The notes beneath the pieces were generated by a model, which saw nothing but the letters and a program-made list of their open reading frames with translations, was not told where the DNA came from and did no database searches. Position numbers and translations under genes: made by a program. From NCBI RefSeq assembly GCF_000373365.1, contig NZ_KB891227.1, positions 1-55,241 of the forward strand: a DNA stretch of 55,241 nucleotides, given 5' to 3'. The stretch comes from Parafrankia discariae. GTDB taxonomy: Bacteria > Actinomycetota > Actinomycetes > Frankiales > Frankiaceae. This document shows, one piece after another, positions 8,967 through 21,047 of the stretch. The stretch's first letter is position 1; every line of letters begins with the position of its first letter.

Positions 8967-8996
8967 CACCGCCGGACCCGACCGGGTCCGGCGGTG
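8967..8996. terminator. Bidirectional terminator between the thioredoxin gene and glgB
   Basis: A perfect 13-bp stem (CACCGCCGGACCC / GGGTCCGGCGGTG) with a 4-nt loop (GACC), centred in the 61-bp gap between convergent genes. It can serve both strands. Confidence 0.8.
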
Positions 8997-9004
8997 CTCG
9001 ACCG

Positions 9005-11545
<2,541 letters not shown>

Positions 11546-11597
11546 CGTCGAGATCGCGTCCCACCCGGGCAGCGGCCGGTGGGCTCCGTCGGGTCGC

Positions 11598-12986
11598 TCA
11601 GGGCGCGGGAAGCTGCGTGGGCTGCCCGCCGGTCAGCCGTTCGACCGAGCGCAGCGGGATGCTGATCCAGCCCGGCCGGTGCCGCGCCTCGTAGAGCACT
11701 TCGTACACGGCCTTGTCGAGCTCGAGACCACGCAGGACGGCGCCGCCGTCCCGGGGGTCGACACCGGACACCGCGCCGTAGCCGCGACAGAAGGCGTCCC
11801 GGTTGCGGTCGGCCCACTCCAGCGCCCGGTAGGCGAGCGAGGGCTCGTCGGCGCGCTCGAGCAGCATCGACTGGGCCGCGTAGTCGAACGACCGGAGCAT
11901 GCCGGCGATGTCGCGCAGCGGGGATTCGAGCAGGGTCCGCTCGGGCACCGGCCGCGCCGGCTCGCCCTCGAAGTCGAACAGCACCCAGCCCGACTCCACC
12001 CGCAGCACCTGGCCGAGGTGCAGATCGCCGTGGATGCGCTGGAACGGCGCCGCGTGGTCGGCGACCCGGACCTCGTCGTAGGCGGTCCGCAACGCGGCCT
12101 CGAACGGCGCCAGCTCCGCCACGGCCGCCAGCGCCGCGTCGAGCCGGCGGTGCAGGTAGTCGGCGACCTCACCCAGCGCGGCCGCGTCGGCGGGCCGGGT
12201 CGGCAGCGCGGCGGCCAGGTCGCGGTGCACCTGGGCGGTCGCCGCGCCGAGGCGCTCGGCCTCGGCGGCGAAGTCGCCGCCCACCTCGTCGGCGTGCAGG
12301 TCGCCCTCGGCGTAGAGGTCACGGACGCTGGCCAGGGCCAGCAGCCAGCCCTCGGCCCCGGTACGCAGGAAGTCCTGCATGAACGCGAAGGTCGTCGGGA
12401 CGCCGGAGAGCTGCCCGCTCAACCAGGCCACCGGCCGGGCCACGTGGCCGCTGCCGGCGCGCGCCAGCACCCGGGTGATCTCCAGGTCGGGATTCGTCCC
12501 GGGCCACAGGCGGCGGAAGACCTTCAGGATGTAGGCGTCGCCGTAGACGATCGAGGTGTTCGACTGCTCGGCGCCGACCGCGTGCGCGGGCAGGTCGTCC
12601 AGCGACTCGACCGCCGTCGCGGTCAGCCCCTCCCGGCTCTCGCTCCGGCGCAGGTAGTCCAGCAGGGCGGCGCTGCCGTCGGAGTCGTGCAGGCCGTCGT
12701 AGACCAGGCCCACCGACGACTCGCCGACGAGGAACCCCTCGTGGCCGAAGGGGGCGTCCGGCCGGATCACCACCGGGACCTGGTAGTGGTCGGGGGGTCC
12801 ACCGTCGTCGTAGCGGACCTCCACCACCAGCAGGTGCATCGCCGCCTTCACCGCCGCGCCGAGGCTGAGGCGGACATCCTGCCCGATGCGCAGCCTCCCG
12901 CCCGGCCGGCCCTTGCCCGCGAACCAACGCTGCCTGGGCAGCCAGTCCGAGAGCAGGGCCGTGAGCTCGGAGTGGTGGTCCGTCAT
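11598..12986 (-). CDS. mak: Maltokinase
   Basis: A 462-residue kinase that phosphorylates maltose to maltose-1-phosphate, the donor for GlgE. An aminoglycoside-phosphotransferase-like fold is shown by the catalytic segment IHGDLHLGQ (Asp321) and the metal-binding segment FDFEGEP (Asp338). The N-terminal RQRWFAGKG is typical of actinobacterial Mak/Pep2. The ATG at 12984-12986 has AGGGAGGT six bases upstream. It ends 52 bp before glgB and starts 260 bp after treS, a gap with two palindromes that may give it its own control. In some actinobacteria Mak is fused to TreS; here it is separate. Confidence 0.95.
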   Translation of the reverse strand: MTDHHSELTALLSDWLPRQRWFAGKGRPGGRLRIGQDVRLSLGAAVKAAMHLLVVEVRYDDGGPPDHYQVPVVIRPDAPFGHEGFLVGESSVGLVYDGLHDSDGSAALLDYLRRSESREGLTATAVESLDDLPAHAVGAEQSNTSIVYGDAYILKVFRRLWPGTNPDLEITRVLARAGSGHVARPVAWLSGQLSGVPTTFAFMQDFLRTGAEGWLLALASVRDLYAEGDLHADEVGGDFAAEAERLGAATAQVHRDLAAALPTRPADAAALGEVADYLHRRLDAALAAVAELAPFEAALRTAYDEVRVADHAAPFQRIHGDLHLGQVLRVESGWVLFDFEGEPARPVPERTLLESPLRDIAGMLRSFDYAAQSMLLERADEPSLAYRALEWADRNRDAFCRGYGAVSGVDPRDGGAVLRGLELDKAVYEVLYEARHRPGWISIPLRSVERLTGGQPTQLPAP

Positions 12987-13020
12987 GCCCGACCTCCCTG
13001 CGCGTCACTTTTCACTTCGT

Positions 13021-13047
13021 CATCGGCGCCGATGACTCGGCGCCGAG
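13021..13047. promoter_or_regulatory. Twin palindromes upstream of maltokinase
   Basis: Two perfect palindromes, CATCGGCGCCGATG (13021-13034) and CTCGGCGCCGAG (13036-13047), share the core CGGCGCCG and are centred about 14 bp apart, 35-61 nt upstream of the mak start. Shared core and spacing suggest paired operator sites for a dimeric regulator, or a leader hairpin. No regulator is known to me for this sequence. Confidence 0.5.
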
Positions 13048-13246
13048 CCGCCCCCGCCGCGTCCCGCGGCGGTTCTCCTCCGGCCTGGGCCCGCCCGGCA
13101 TGGGGAGAACCGCGCGGTACCGGAGGAGTGAAATCCTGGCGTCGTCCCGCCCGGAGATCAAGACCGAATCGACCGGTTTCGGCCTGGTCCGGCCCCGCCC
13201 GGACACCGCGCGGGCGACGCCGGCCGTGCGGCGGCTGCCCTGGTGT

Positions 13247-14965
13247 CTACTGAGTGAATTCCCCCGGATTAGACAGAGCGAACCAGTAGTGTCCGTGACC
13301 GGGCAGCGTCAGCAGGTACGGAAGCTCGCCGACGGGCGGGAAATGAACCCGGCCGAGCAGCTCCACCGGCACCAGGCCGGCGAAGCGCCGCAGATCGAGC
13401 TCGACGGGCTGGGCGAACCGGGAGAGGTTCGCGACGCAGAGCACCCGGTCGTCGCCGAACTCCCGGACATACGCGAACACCGACGGATTCGACGCGCCGA
13501 GTTCCTCGTAGGTGCCGAGCCCGAAGACGGGATGCCGCTTGCGGACCTCGATCATCCGCCTGGTCCAGGACAGGAACGACGTCGGCATCCGCTGCTCGGC
13601 CTCGACGTTCAGCGCCTGGTAGCCGTACACCGGATCCATGATCACCGGTAGGTACAGTCGGGCCGGGTCGGTGGTCGAGAACCCGGCGTTGCGGTCCGGG
13701 GACCACTGCATCGGGGTGCGCACACCGTCGCGGTCACCGAGATAGATGTTGTCGCCCATACCGATCTCGTCGCCGTAGTAGAGCACGGGACTGCCGGGCA
13801 GGGAGAGCAGCAGGGCGGTGAACAGCTCCATCTGGTCGCGGCTGTTGTCCAGCAGCGGGGCGAGGCGGCGGCGGATACCGATGTTCGCCTTCATACGCGG
13901 ATCCTTCGCGTACTCGGCGTACATGTAGTCCCGCTCCTCGTCGGTGACCATCTCCAGGGTCAGCTCGTCGTGGTTGCGCAGGAAGATGCCCCACTGGCAG
14001 TTCGGCGGGATCTCCGGGGTCTGCGCCAGGATCTCCGAGATGGGGTAGCGCGACTCCCGCCGCACCGCCATGAAGATGCGCGGCATCAGCGGGAAGTGGA
14101 ACGCCATGTGGCACTCGTCGTCATTGCCGAAGTACTCGACGACGTCCGAGGGCCACTGGTTCGCCTCGGCGAGCATGACCCGGTCGGCGTACTTGGCGTC
14201 GATCTCCTTGCGGACCCGGCGCAGGTACTCGTGCGTCTCCGGCAGGTTCTCCCCGTTCGTCCCCTCCCGCACGTAGAGGTAGGGGACGGCGTCCAGCCGG
14301 AAGCCGTCGAGGCCGAGGTCGAGCCAGAAGCGCAGGACCTCCAGCATCGCCTCCTGGACGTCCGGGTTGTCGTAGTTGAGGTCGGGCTGGTGGGAGAAGA
14401 AGCGGTGCCAGTAGTACTGGCCGCGCACCGGGTCCCAGGTCCAGTTCGACTTCTCCGTGTCGACGAAGATGATCCGGGCGTCCGGGTACTTCTCGTCGGT
14501 GTCGGACCAGACGTAGAAGTCGCCGTACGGGCCGTCCGGGTCGGAGCGCGACGCCTGGAACCACGGGTGCTCGTCGGAGGTGTGGTTCATCACCAGGTCG
14601 GCGATGATCCGGATCCCGCGCCGGTGTGCCTCGTCGACCAGGTTGATGAAGTCGCCCAGGTCCCCGAACTCGGGCAGGATCTGGAAGTAGTCGCTGATGT
14701 CGTACCCGCCGTCGCGCAGCGGCGAGGAGTAGATGGGCAGCAGCCACAGGCAGTCCACGCCGAGCCACTCGAGATAGTCCAGCTTCGAGACCAGCCCGGC
14801 CAGGTCACCGGTGCCGTCGCCGTTGGAGTCGGCGAAGCCGCGGACGAGCACCTCGTAGAACACGGCCCGCTTGAACCACTGCGGGTCCTGGGACGTCGCG
14901 GTGTCACCGCCCTCGGCCGCGGTCTCGCGCAGCGGCTGCTCCGCGAACGGCTCCGCCTCGTTCAC
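13247..14965 (-). CDS. treS: Trehalose synthase (maltose alpha-D-glucosyltransferase)
   Basis: A 572-residue GH13 enzyme that interconverts trehalose and maltose. The opening after the start is typical ([20 protein letters not shown]). The nucleophile Asp225 sits in [11 protein letters not shown], the acid/base Glu in [13 protein letters not shown], and [11 protein letters not shown] carries the third carboxylate. The start is GTG 14963-14965, whose last bases overlap the glgE stop (GTGA), indicating coupled translation. The frame runs on to 15037, but that stretch lies inside glgE. Product maltose passes to Mak and then GlgE. Confidence 0.95.
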   Translation of the reverse strand: MNEAEPFAEQPLRETAAEGGDTATSQDPQWFKRAVFYEVLVRGFADSNGDGTGDLAGLVSKLDYLEWLGVDCLWLLPIYSSPLRDGGYDISDYFQILPEFGDLGDFINLVDEAHRRGIRIIADLVMNHTSDEHPWFQASRSDPDGPYGDFYVWSDTDEKYPDARIIFVDTEKSNWTWDPVRGQYYWHRFFSHQPDLNYDNPDVQEAMLEVLRFWLDLGLDGFRLDAVPYLYVREGTNGENLPETHEYLRRVRKEIDAKYADRVMLAEANQWPSDVVEYFGNDDECHMAFHFPLMPRIFMAVRRESRYPISEILAQTPEIPPNCQWGIFLRNHDELTLEMVTDEERDYMYAEYAKDPRMKANIGIRRRLAPLLDNSRDQMELFTALLLSLPGSPVLYYGDEIGMGDNIYLGDRDGVRTPMQWSPDRNAGFSTTDPARLYLPVIMDPVYGYQALNVEAEQRMPTSFLSWTRRMIEVRKRHPVFGLGTYEELGASNPSVFAYVREFGDDRVLCVANLSRFAQPVELDLRRFAGLVPVELLGRVHFPPVGELPYLLTLPGHGHYWFALSNPGEFTQ

Positions 14966-16980
14966 GGCAGGCGTCGCGCGGTCAGGATGTGGGCGGGCTC
15001 GGTCGGCTCCAGGCGGACGTAGTTCTCGCGGCCCCACTGGTAGGTGGCGCCGGTCAGCTCGTCGTGCACTTCGAAGCGGTCGCCCCAGTCGAGCCCGAGC
15101 GCGGGCATGTCCAGTCGCACGGTGGTCTCCCGGGCCGAATGCGGGTCAAGGTTGACGACGACGATGACGAGGTCGTCGTCGGGGCGGAGACGGCCGAGGG
15201 CGGGTCCGCCCGCCCGGGCCGCGGTGTGCCGTTTGGAGAAGACGGTGATCTCGGGCGTCGCCGACTCGTGGATGTGCAGGTTGCGCATCCAGCGCAGGGC
15301 CGGGTGTTCGCGCCGGATCCGGTTGAGCTGGGTCAGGTAGGGCGCCAGGGAGGCTCCGGCGCGTTCCGCGCCGGCCCAGTCCCGCGGCTTGTACTGGTAT
15401 TTCTCCGAGTCGAGGTACTCCTCGCTCCCGGCCCGCACGGGGGCGTTCTCGTACAGCTCGTACCCCGCGTACACCCCCCAGGTGGGGGAGAGCATCGCGG
15501 CGAGCACCGCCCGGATGCGGAACGCCGCCGGCCCGCCCGTCTGCAGGAACCCGGGCAGGATGTCCGGGGTGTTGACGAAGAAGTTGGGCCGCATGTAGTG
15601 CGCCGCGTCGACCAGCTCCTGCGCGTACTCCTCCAGCTCCTGGCGTTCGTTGCGCCAGGTGAAGTACGTGTAGGACTGGGTGAAGCCAATCTTGGCGAGG
15701 GTGTGCATCATGGCCGGGCGGGTGAACGCCTCGGCCAGGAACAGCACGTCCGGCTCGGTCGCCTTGACCTGACCGATGAGCCACTCCCAGAACTCGACCG
15801 GCTTCGTGTGCGGATTGTCGACCCGGAAGATCCGGACGCCGCGCGCCGTCCAGAACCGGACCACCCGCAGAATCTCGTGGTAGAGACCGATCGGGTCCGT
15901 GTCGAAGTTCAGCGGATAGATGTCCTGGTATTTCTTCGGCGGATTCTCCGCGTACGCGATCGAACCGTCGCTGCGCACGACGAACCACTCCGGATGGTGC
16001 TTCGCCCAGGGGTGGTCCGGCGCGCACTGCAACGCCAGGTCGAGCGCGACCTCCATGCCGAGCGAGCGGGCCCGCGCGACGAAGAGGTCGAAGTCGTCCA
16101 GCGTCCCCAGATCCGGGTGGACGGCGTCGTGGCCGCCCTCGACGCTGCCGATCGCCCACGGTGAGCCGGGGTCCTCGGGGCCGGGGGTGAGGGTGTTGTT
16201 CGGGCCCTTGCGGTTGATCTCGCCGATCGGGTGGATCGGCGGCAGATAGACCACGTCGAAGCCCATCGCGGCGACGGCCGGCAACCGTTCCGCCGCGGTG
16301 AGGAAGGTACCCGACCGCGGCGGGTCGAGGCTCGCCCCCTCCGAGCGGGGGAACAGCTCGTACCAGCTGCCGTAGAGCGCGCGCTCGCGATCCACCCACA
16401 CCCGGTACAGCGGGGTGCGGGTCACCAGCTCACGCAGCGGATGCTCGTCGAGCAGGCTGACCAGCCCCGGGGAGCAGGCGGCGGCGATGCGCTCGTGCGG
16501 ATCCGTCAGGTCGTCGTCGCGCAGGACCGCGATGGCCCGCGCGATGTCGACCCGGCGGGGCTCGGGCACTCCGGGCAGCGCGCGCAGCAGCAACCGCGCA
16601 CCGTCCTCGAAGTCGACCGCGAGCTCGTCCGAGGTCTGGCCGGCGCCGACCTTGAGCTCGATGCCGTGCCGCCAGGTGGCCAGCGGATCAGCCCAGGCCT
16701 CCACGCGGTAGCCCCACAGGCCCTCACGGCCCATGACGACATCGGCCTCGTAACGGTCCGTGCCCGCGGCGGCGAGTTTCATCCGCGTAAACGGAACTCC
16801 CTGGCCGTCGGGGCCGGAAAGAACGACATTGGCTCCGATGAGGTCATGGCCCTCACGGAAGACCGTCGCGCTGACGGTGAGGGTTTCCCCCTCCACCGCC
16901 CGCGACGGCCACTGGCCACAGGAGACGACCGGGCGCGCGTCGGTGATGACAACCCGGCCTACTGAACGTCCGATCATCAT
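14962..16980 (-). CDS. glgE: Alpha-1,4-glucan:maltose-1-phosphate maltosyltransferase (GH13_3)
   Basis: A 672-residue enzyme that extends alpha-1,4-glucan with maltosyl units from maltose-1-phosphate. Nucleophile Asp388 lies in [14 protein letters not shown] and acid/base Glu417 in [11 protein letters not shown]; the spacing of 29 equals that of the characterised Streptomyces enzyme. [10 protein letters not shown] supplies the third carboxylate. The N-terminus [15 protein letters not shown] matches family members. The start is the ATG at 16978-16980 with AAGG five bases upstream; GTG 17004 would add eight residues without a ribosome site. It is first in the glgE-treS-mak-glgB series and has no neighbour upstream for 900 bp, so its promoter should lie in 16981-17200. 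Confidence 0.95.
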   Translation of the reverse strand: MMIGRSVGRVVITDARPVVSCGQWPSRAVEGETLTVSATVFREGHDLIGANVVLSGPDGQGVPFTRMKLAAAGTDRYEADVVMGREGLWGYRVEAWADPLATWRHGIELKVGAGQTSDELAVDFEDGARLLLRALPGVPEPRRVDIARAIAVLRDDDLTDPHERIAAACSPGLVSLLDEHPLRELVTRTPLYRVWVDRERALYGSWYELFPRSEGASLDPPRSGTFLTAAERLPAVAAMGFDVVYLPPIHPIGEINRKGPNNTLTPGPEDPGSPWAIGSVEGGHDAVHPDLGTLDDFDLFVARARSLGMEVALDLALQCAPDHPWAKHHPEWFVVRSDGSIAYAENPPKKYQDIYPLNFDTDPIGLYHEILRVVRFWTARGVRIFRVDNPHTKPVEFWEWLIGQVKATEPDVLFLAEAFTRPAMMHTLAKIGFTQSYTYFTWRNERQELEEYAQELVDAAHYMRPNFFVNTPDILPGFLQTGGPAAFRIRAVLAAMLSPTWGVYAGYELYENAPVRAGSEEYLDSEKYQYKPRDWAGAERAGASLAPYLTQLNRIRREHPALRWMRNLHIHESATPEITVFSKRHTAARAGGPALGRLRPDDDLVIVVVNLDPHSARETTVRLDMPALGLDWGDRFEVHDELTGATYQWGRENYVRLEPTEPAHILTARRLP

Positions 16981-17004
16981 GGGGACCTTATCCAGACGAA
17001 CCAC

Positions 17005-17910
17005 GACTCAATGGTCGACCCTGTACATGGCGTTCGGTGACACCGCCACGTGAACTGCATGCAACCACCGGATGGGTCCGCGTTGTTCCTGTGGTGGGTC
17101 TGCCCGTGCCGTCTCGATGGTTGCGGCCCTGACCGATGTTCCCGGCTTGCTCAAGTAGTTAACCTTCCGCGTGGAATATTGCTGTCGTAGACCTGGTGGT
17201 GTGTCCGATGGGTGACGCCGGTCGGGTCGCCCCGCCGGTCCGGGCGCCTCGATGACGCCCGTTTCTGACGGTGTGCCCACCACATCGCCCGTCGCACGTC
17301 GGGTTCGGGTGATGTGTCGTTCGAGTGACACCGCCCCCCGCGGGCGGTGAGCCTTTGGTGGTGGCACTCTCGGTGATCTGGGAACCTCGTCGCGCGCTCG
17401 TTCGTCCCGCTGGACACAGAACTGCAGAACACGGAGTTCCGATCGACCCGGGCGCCGGGCGGGCGGGGCGCGGTCCGGTCCCGGCGGCCGGAGGGTACGG
17501 CCGCCGGGGGCGGCCACCCCCGTGCGAGGTGGCGGCGTGGTCGGCTGCCGGCGGCTGGCCGGGGGTCCGCACCGCCGCCGAGCGGGTCCCGTCGGTTCCG
17601 GGATGGCCGGGCATGTGACGCAGGTGGCCAGACCGGGTCCGCGAAGGCCCGAGGTGAACACACCGGACCCGCGAGGGCCCGGGGCGTGATGTGTGACGCA
17701 GTAGGCTGCCGGCGCCCGGACCCCTGGGTGGCCGGGGGTGGCGTGCCGGCCCCGGCGCGACCAACCGTGCGCCGCCGTACGCCCCGGCGGCCGTGCGCGG
17801 GCGACAGCGAACCGTGCGCGGGCGACAGCGAACCGTGTACGGACGAGAGCTCCGGGTCGGCGGGGAACCCCGGCCCGGCGAGCATCCGACAAAACGAACC
17901 TGGAGGAGCA
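17005..17910. other. 906-bp intergenic region between glgE and terD
   Basis: No convincing gene on either strand; open frames here are GC-driven. It should hold two divergent promoters. The least GC-rich piece is 17140-17190 (around AGTTAACCTTCCGCG and GGAATATTGC). TGCATGCA at 17056-17063 is an 8-bp palindrome. An imperfect 26-bp duplication lies at about 17631-17656 and 17659-17684, and a tandem repeat lies at 17791-17832. I cannot assign -35/-10 boxes with confidence. Confidence 0.5.
17791..17832. repeat. Two tandem 21-bp direct repeats upstream of terD
   Basis: Two identical 21-bp copies (CCGTGCGCGGGCGACAGCGA plus one A), followed by a third start that diverges after CCGTG. They end 78 nt before the terD start, so they could be an operator or part of the leader. 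Confidence 0.75.
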
Positions 17911-18486
17911 GTGGGAGTCAGCCTCAGCAAGGGCGGCAACGTGTCGCTGACCAAGGAGGCGCCCGGTCTCACGAACATCGTCGTCGGTCTCGGCTGGGAC
18001 GTGCGGACGACCACCGGCGCCGACTTCGACCTGGACGCCAGCGCGATCGCGTGCCGGGCGGACGGCAAGGTGGTCTCGGACGGGCACTTCATCTTCTTCA
18101 ACAACCTGAAGAGCCCGGAAGGCGCGATCGAGCACCAGGGCGACAACCTCACCGGCGAGGGCGAGGGCGACGACGAGAAGATCAACGTCGACCTGGCTGG
18201 CCTGCCGACCGAGATCGACAAGATCGTCTTTCCGGTCTCGATCTACGACGCGGACTCGCGCTCGCAGAGCTTCGGGCAGGTGCGCAACGCCTTCATCCGG
18301 GTGGTGAACGCCGCCGGCCAGACCGAGATCGCGCGCTACGACCTCACCGAGGACGCCTCGACCGAGACCGCCATGGTCTTCGGCGAGGTCTACCGGCACG
18401 GGGCGGAGTGGAAGTTCCGCGCGGTCGGCCAGGGCTACGCCTCCGGCCTCGCGGGAATCGCCCGTGACTACGGGGTCAACGTCTGA
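17911..18486 (+). CDS. terD: TerD-family tellurium-resistance/stress protein
   Basis: A 191-residue single TerD domain beginning [19 protein letters not shown], with the calcium-loop signature [31 protein letters not shown], the acidic [13 protein letters not shown] and the C-terminal [22 protein letters not shown]. Family members bind calcium and act in envelope or stress responses, with tellurite resistance only one outcome. The start is GTG 17911 with GGAGG five bases upstream; the open frame continues to 17686 but without family similarity. A strong terminator follows, so it is probably its own unit. It is the first member of the Ter group, ahead of the TerC-like gene and a second TerD. 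Confidence 0.95.
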   Translation: MGVSLSKGGNVSLTKEAPGLTNIVVGLGWDVRTTTGADFDLDASAIACRADGKVVSDGHFIFFNNLKSPEGAIEHQGDNLTGEGEGDDEKINVDLAGLPTEIDKIVFPVSIYDADSRSQSFGQVRNAFIRVVNAAGQTEIARYDLTEDASTETAMVFGEVYRHGAEWKFRAVGQGYASGLAGIARDYGVNV

Positions 18487-18801
18487 CGGTTCGCGTCCAC
18501 GTGCACGACATCACCCCGGGACGGCTCAGTCCCGGGGTGATCCCCGGCGCGTTCGCGCCGATGGCGTCAGCCGGGTACGGACGGTGCGGAAGGTGGGCGC
18601 CTGTCGGGTTTCGGTCGTGCCGAGTGACCCGTACCTGGCTACGATTCGCTCGACCGCGGGACCTGCACCATCCGGTGAGCTGGACGCAGCGGTCGGCGAC
18701 AGTGTGTGACGTTGTGTGTGGTGGGTTCCGTACGGACCGCGGAGCCCGTTCGCAAACGCCTGTCGGGGCACTGTGAGCCGGTCCGGGAGGTGTTCCAAGG
18801 A
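18487..18801. other. 315-bp gap between terD and the TerC-like gene
   Basis: It holds the terD terminator (18510-18541). The remainder presumably carries the promoter of the TerC-like gene. An open frame runs through 18706-18801 but does not resemble coding sequence of that family. Confidence 0.5.
18510..18541 (+). terminator. terD terminator hairpin
   Basis: A perfect 12-bp stem (ATCACCCCGGGA / TCCCGGGGTGAT) with an 8-nt loop, 24 nt past the terD stop. There is no T tract, as is usual at this GC content. Confidence 0.85.
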
Positions 18802-20031
18802 GTGCACGCACTTCGGATTTTCGGCTGGTCCCTCGCCATAACGGTGATCGGGGTCGCGGCGGCCGGTGTGATCGGCGGCGGCGACGCCGCGGCGATCGTC
18901 GCCATCCTCGCCGTCCTCGAGATCAGCCTCTCGTTCGACAACGCGGTCATCAACGCGACGATCCTGCGCCGGATGAGCGAGTTCTGGCAGCGCATCTTCC
19001 TCAGCGTCGGCGTCATCATCGCCGTGTTCGGGATGCGGCTGCTGTTCCCGATCGTGATCGTGGCGCTGACGGCGCACCTCAGCCCGGTGGACGTCTTCGA
19101 CCTGGCGCTGAACAACGAAGAGGAGTACGGGGCGCGGCTGCACGACGCCCACCCCTCGATCGCCGCCTTCGGCGGGATCTTCCTCTTTATGATCTTCCTT
19201 GACTTCATGTTCGACCCGGAACGCGAGATCCAGTGGATCAAGCGTATCGAGGAGCCGTTCCGCCGGGCCGGCCAGCTCGACGTCGTGTCCGTCGTCCTGG
19301 GGCTCGTCGCGCTGCTGGTCGTGGGGGAGGCCTTCTCCGGAGACCACACCCAGCAGGTGCTGACGGCCGGGGTCGCGGGTCTCGCCACCTACCTGGGTGT
19401 GCGCGGGCTGGGTGAGTTCTTCGAAGCCCGCGGCATCGGCGCGGACGCGGACGAGGACGAGGACGACGCGGCTGACGCGGACAGGGCCGCGAGCGGGCCG
19501 GCCGGGGCCAACGGCTCGGCACCGGGGAAGGCCGCGGCACCCGGGCGCACCACGGGTACCTCCGACGTGGTCCTCGCGACCGGTCGGGCCGCCTTCTTCC
19601 TCTTCCTCTACCTTGAGGTGATCGACGCGTCGTTCTCGTTCGACGGCGTCGTCGGGGCGTTCGCCATCTCGCAGAACATCTTCATCATCGCGACCGGCCT
19701 GGGTATCGGCGCCATGTACATCAGGTCGACCACGGTGTACCTCGTCCGGCGCGGGACACTGGGCGAGTACATCTACCTGGAACACGGAGCGCACTACGCG
19801 ATCGGCGCGCTCGCCGTCATCCTGGCGGTCTCGATCGAGACCGAGGTTTCCGAGATCATCACCGGGCTGATCGGTGTGGCGTTCATCGGACTGGCCCTGG
19901 TGTCCTCGATCCGGCACCGCTCGAAGGAGCGGAAGACGAACCTCGCCGGCGGGGACGGCGCGGCCGCGGGCGACGACCCCGGTGGCGCCGGCGATCCCGA
20001 GGACGCGCCGGTCGTCGGGACCCGAAGCTGA
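18802..20031 (+). CDS. TerC-like integral membrane protein (DUF475)
   Basis: A 409-residue polytopic protein with about eight to nine hydrophobic helices. Two matching acidic motifs sit in helices, LEISLSFDNAVINAT near the N-terminus and LEVIDASFSFDGVVGAF in the second half, the hallmark of the TerC/DUF475 superfamily thought to move or sense divalent metals. A cytoplasmic loop (about 213-255) is rich in Asp/Ala/Gly, and the C-terminal tail is Gly/Asp-rich. The start is GTG 18802, with GGAGGT ten bases upstream; GTG 18706 is an upstream alternative. It lies between two TerD genes; TerC and TerD proteins are thought to act together at the membrane. An associated metal cannot be read from sequence. 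Confidence 0.88.
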   Translation: MHALRIFGWSLAITVIGVAAAGVIGGGDAAAIVAILAVLEISLSFDNAVINATILRRMSEFWQRIFLSVGVIIAVFGMRLLFPIVIVALTAHLSPVDVFDLALNNEEEYGARLHDAHPSIAAFGGIFLFMIFLDFMFDPEREIQWIKRIEEPFRRAGQLDVVSVVLGLVALLVVGEAFSGDHTQQVLTAGVAGLATYLGVRGLGEFFEARGIGADADEDEDDAADADRAASGPAGANGSAPGKAAAPGRTTGTSDVVLATGRAAFFLFLYLEVIDASFSFDGVVGAFAISQNIFIIATGLGIGAMYIRSTTVYLVRRGTLGEYIYLEHGAHYAIGALAVILAVSIETEVSEIITGLIGVAFIGLALVSSIRHRSKERKTNLAGGDGAAAGDDPGGAGDPEDAPVVGTRS

Positions 20032-20163
20032 TGTCGACCGCCGTCCACCTCGTCGCCCGCCGCGCCCCGGCCGCCTGACCAACCACTAACCACCCTCCAC
20101 CTCGCTGTCAACCCCACCGCTGTCACCCACCGCCATCACCCACCGACCGCAAGGGAGCGGAAC

Positions 20164-20847
20164 ATGGGCATCGACTACAGCAAGCGACCCGCCGCACCGG
20201 AGACGGGGTCGCCGGTGTCGCTGAGCAAGGTCACGCTGACCAAGTCCACGCCGACCGTGTCGCTGAGCAAGCAGGGTGGCGGCGGGCGGCTGCACGTCAA
20301 CCTGAACTGGAACCAGGGCGGGACCGGCGGCGCCGCCGGCGCCGGCAAGGGCGGCTTCCTCAAGCGGGTGCTCGGCGCCGGCGGCGGTGGCGTCGACCTC
20401 GACCTGGCCTGCCTGTTCCAGCTGGCGGACGGCCGTTCCGGCGTGGTCCAGGCGCTCGGCAACGCTTTCGGATCGTTCGACAACCCGCCGTACGTGAACC
20501 TCGACGCCGACGACCGGACCGGGGCCGCGACCGGCGGTGAGAACCTGTACGTCAACCTGGCCCGGATCAACGAGATCCGTCGCCTGCTGGTCTTCGCCTT
20601 CATCTACGAGGGCGTGGCGTCCTTCGACCAGGCCGACGCCGTGGTGACGCTCACCCCGGCGCAGGGCGCGCCGATCGAGGTCCGCCTCGACGAGCGGGCC
20701 GGAGGCGCCCGGATGTGCGCGATCGCGCTGCTGACGAACACCGGCGGTGACTTCTCCGTCAGCCGCGAGGTCCGGTACGTCAGCGGGCACCGGGACCTGG
20801 ACAAGGCCTACTCGTGGGGCCTGGACTGGACCGCTGGCCGCAAGTGA
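20164..20847 (+). CDS. Second TerD-family protein
   Basis: A 227-residue divergent TerD-domain protein. The opening MGIDYSKRP and the paired SLSKVTLTK / VSLSKQGGG motifs precede a Gly-rich loop with a basic GKGGFLKRVLG, then the core VDLDLACLFQLADG, DNPPYVNLDADDRTG and the C-terminal YSWGLDWTAGRK. The acidic positions of the calcium site are largely kept. ATG 20164 has AGGGAG seven bases upstream. The 132-bp gap before it is pyrimidine-rich (repeated CACC/ACC runs). Together with the TerC-like gene it probably forms one transcript. The two TerD copies differ enough to suggest separate partners. Confidence 0.9.
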   Translation: MGIDYSKRPAAPETGSPVSLSKVTLTKSTPTVSLSKQGGGGRLHVNLNWNQGGTGGAAGAGKGGFLKRVLGAGGGGVDLDLACLFQLADGRSGVVQALGNAFGSFDNPPYVNLDADDRTGAATGGENLYVNLARINEIRRLLVFAFIYEGVASFDQADAVVTLTPAQGAPIEVRLDERAGGARMCAIALLTNTGGDFSVSREVRYVSGHRDLDKAYSWGLDWTAGRK

Positions 20848-20867
20848 CCGGCGCCCGCGGGCCGGCC

Positions 20868-20910
20868 CGCTCCGCGGCCCGCGGCCCGGCCCGGCCCGGC
20901 CCGCGGAGCG
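20868..20910 (+). terminator. Hairpin after the second terD gene
   Basis: A 10-bp stem (CGCTCCGCGG / CCGCGGAGCG) closes a 23-nt loop made of GGCCC repeats, 21 nt past the stop codon. Confidence 0.6.
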
Positions 20911-21047
20911 TGGGGCGGACCCGGAGTTGAGTGGGACGCCGGAACCGGGCAGGCTGTCCGCAGTAGCCGGGAATCAGTCGTGACCAGTGCCCACGCACCG
21001 GGATGACCCGTCCGTTGCCGCCGCCTGACGGGGAGGGGCGTTACTCC

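Noticed and set aside
17140-17190. HspR (HAIR) or CIRCE heat-shock operator
   Set aside because: Only a CTCAAG half-site is present with no matching partner; no such operator was seen before the Hsp70 genes either.
17008-18399. 463-residue minus-strand frame before and across terD
   Set aside because: It is antisense to terD and low-complexity; no motif or ribosome site supports it.
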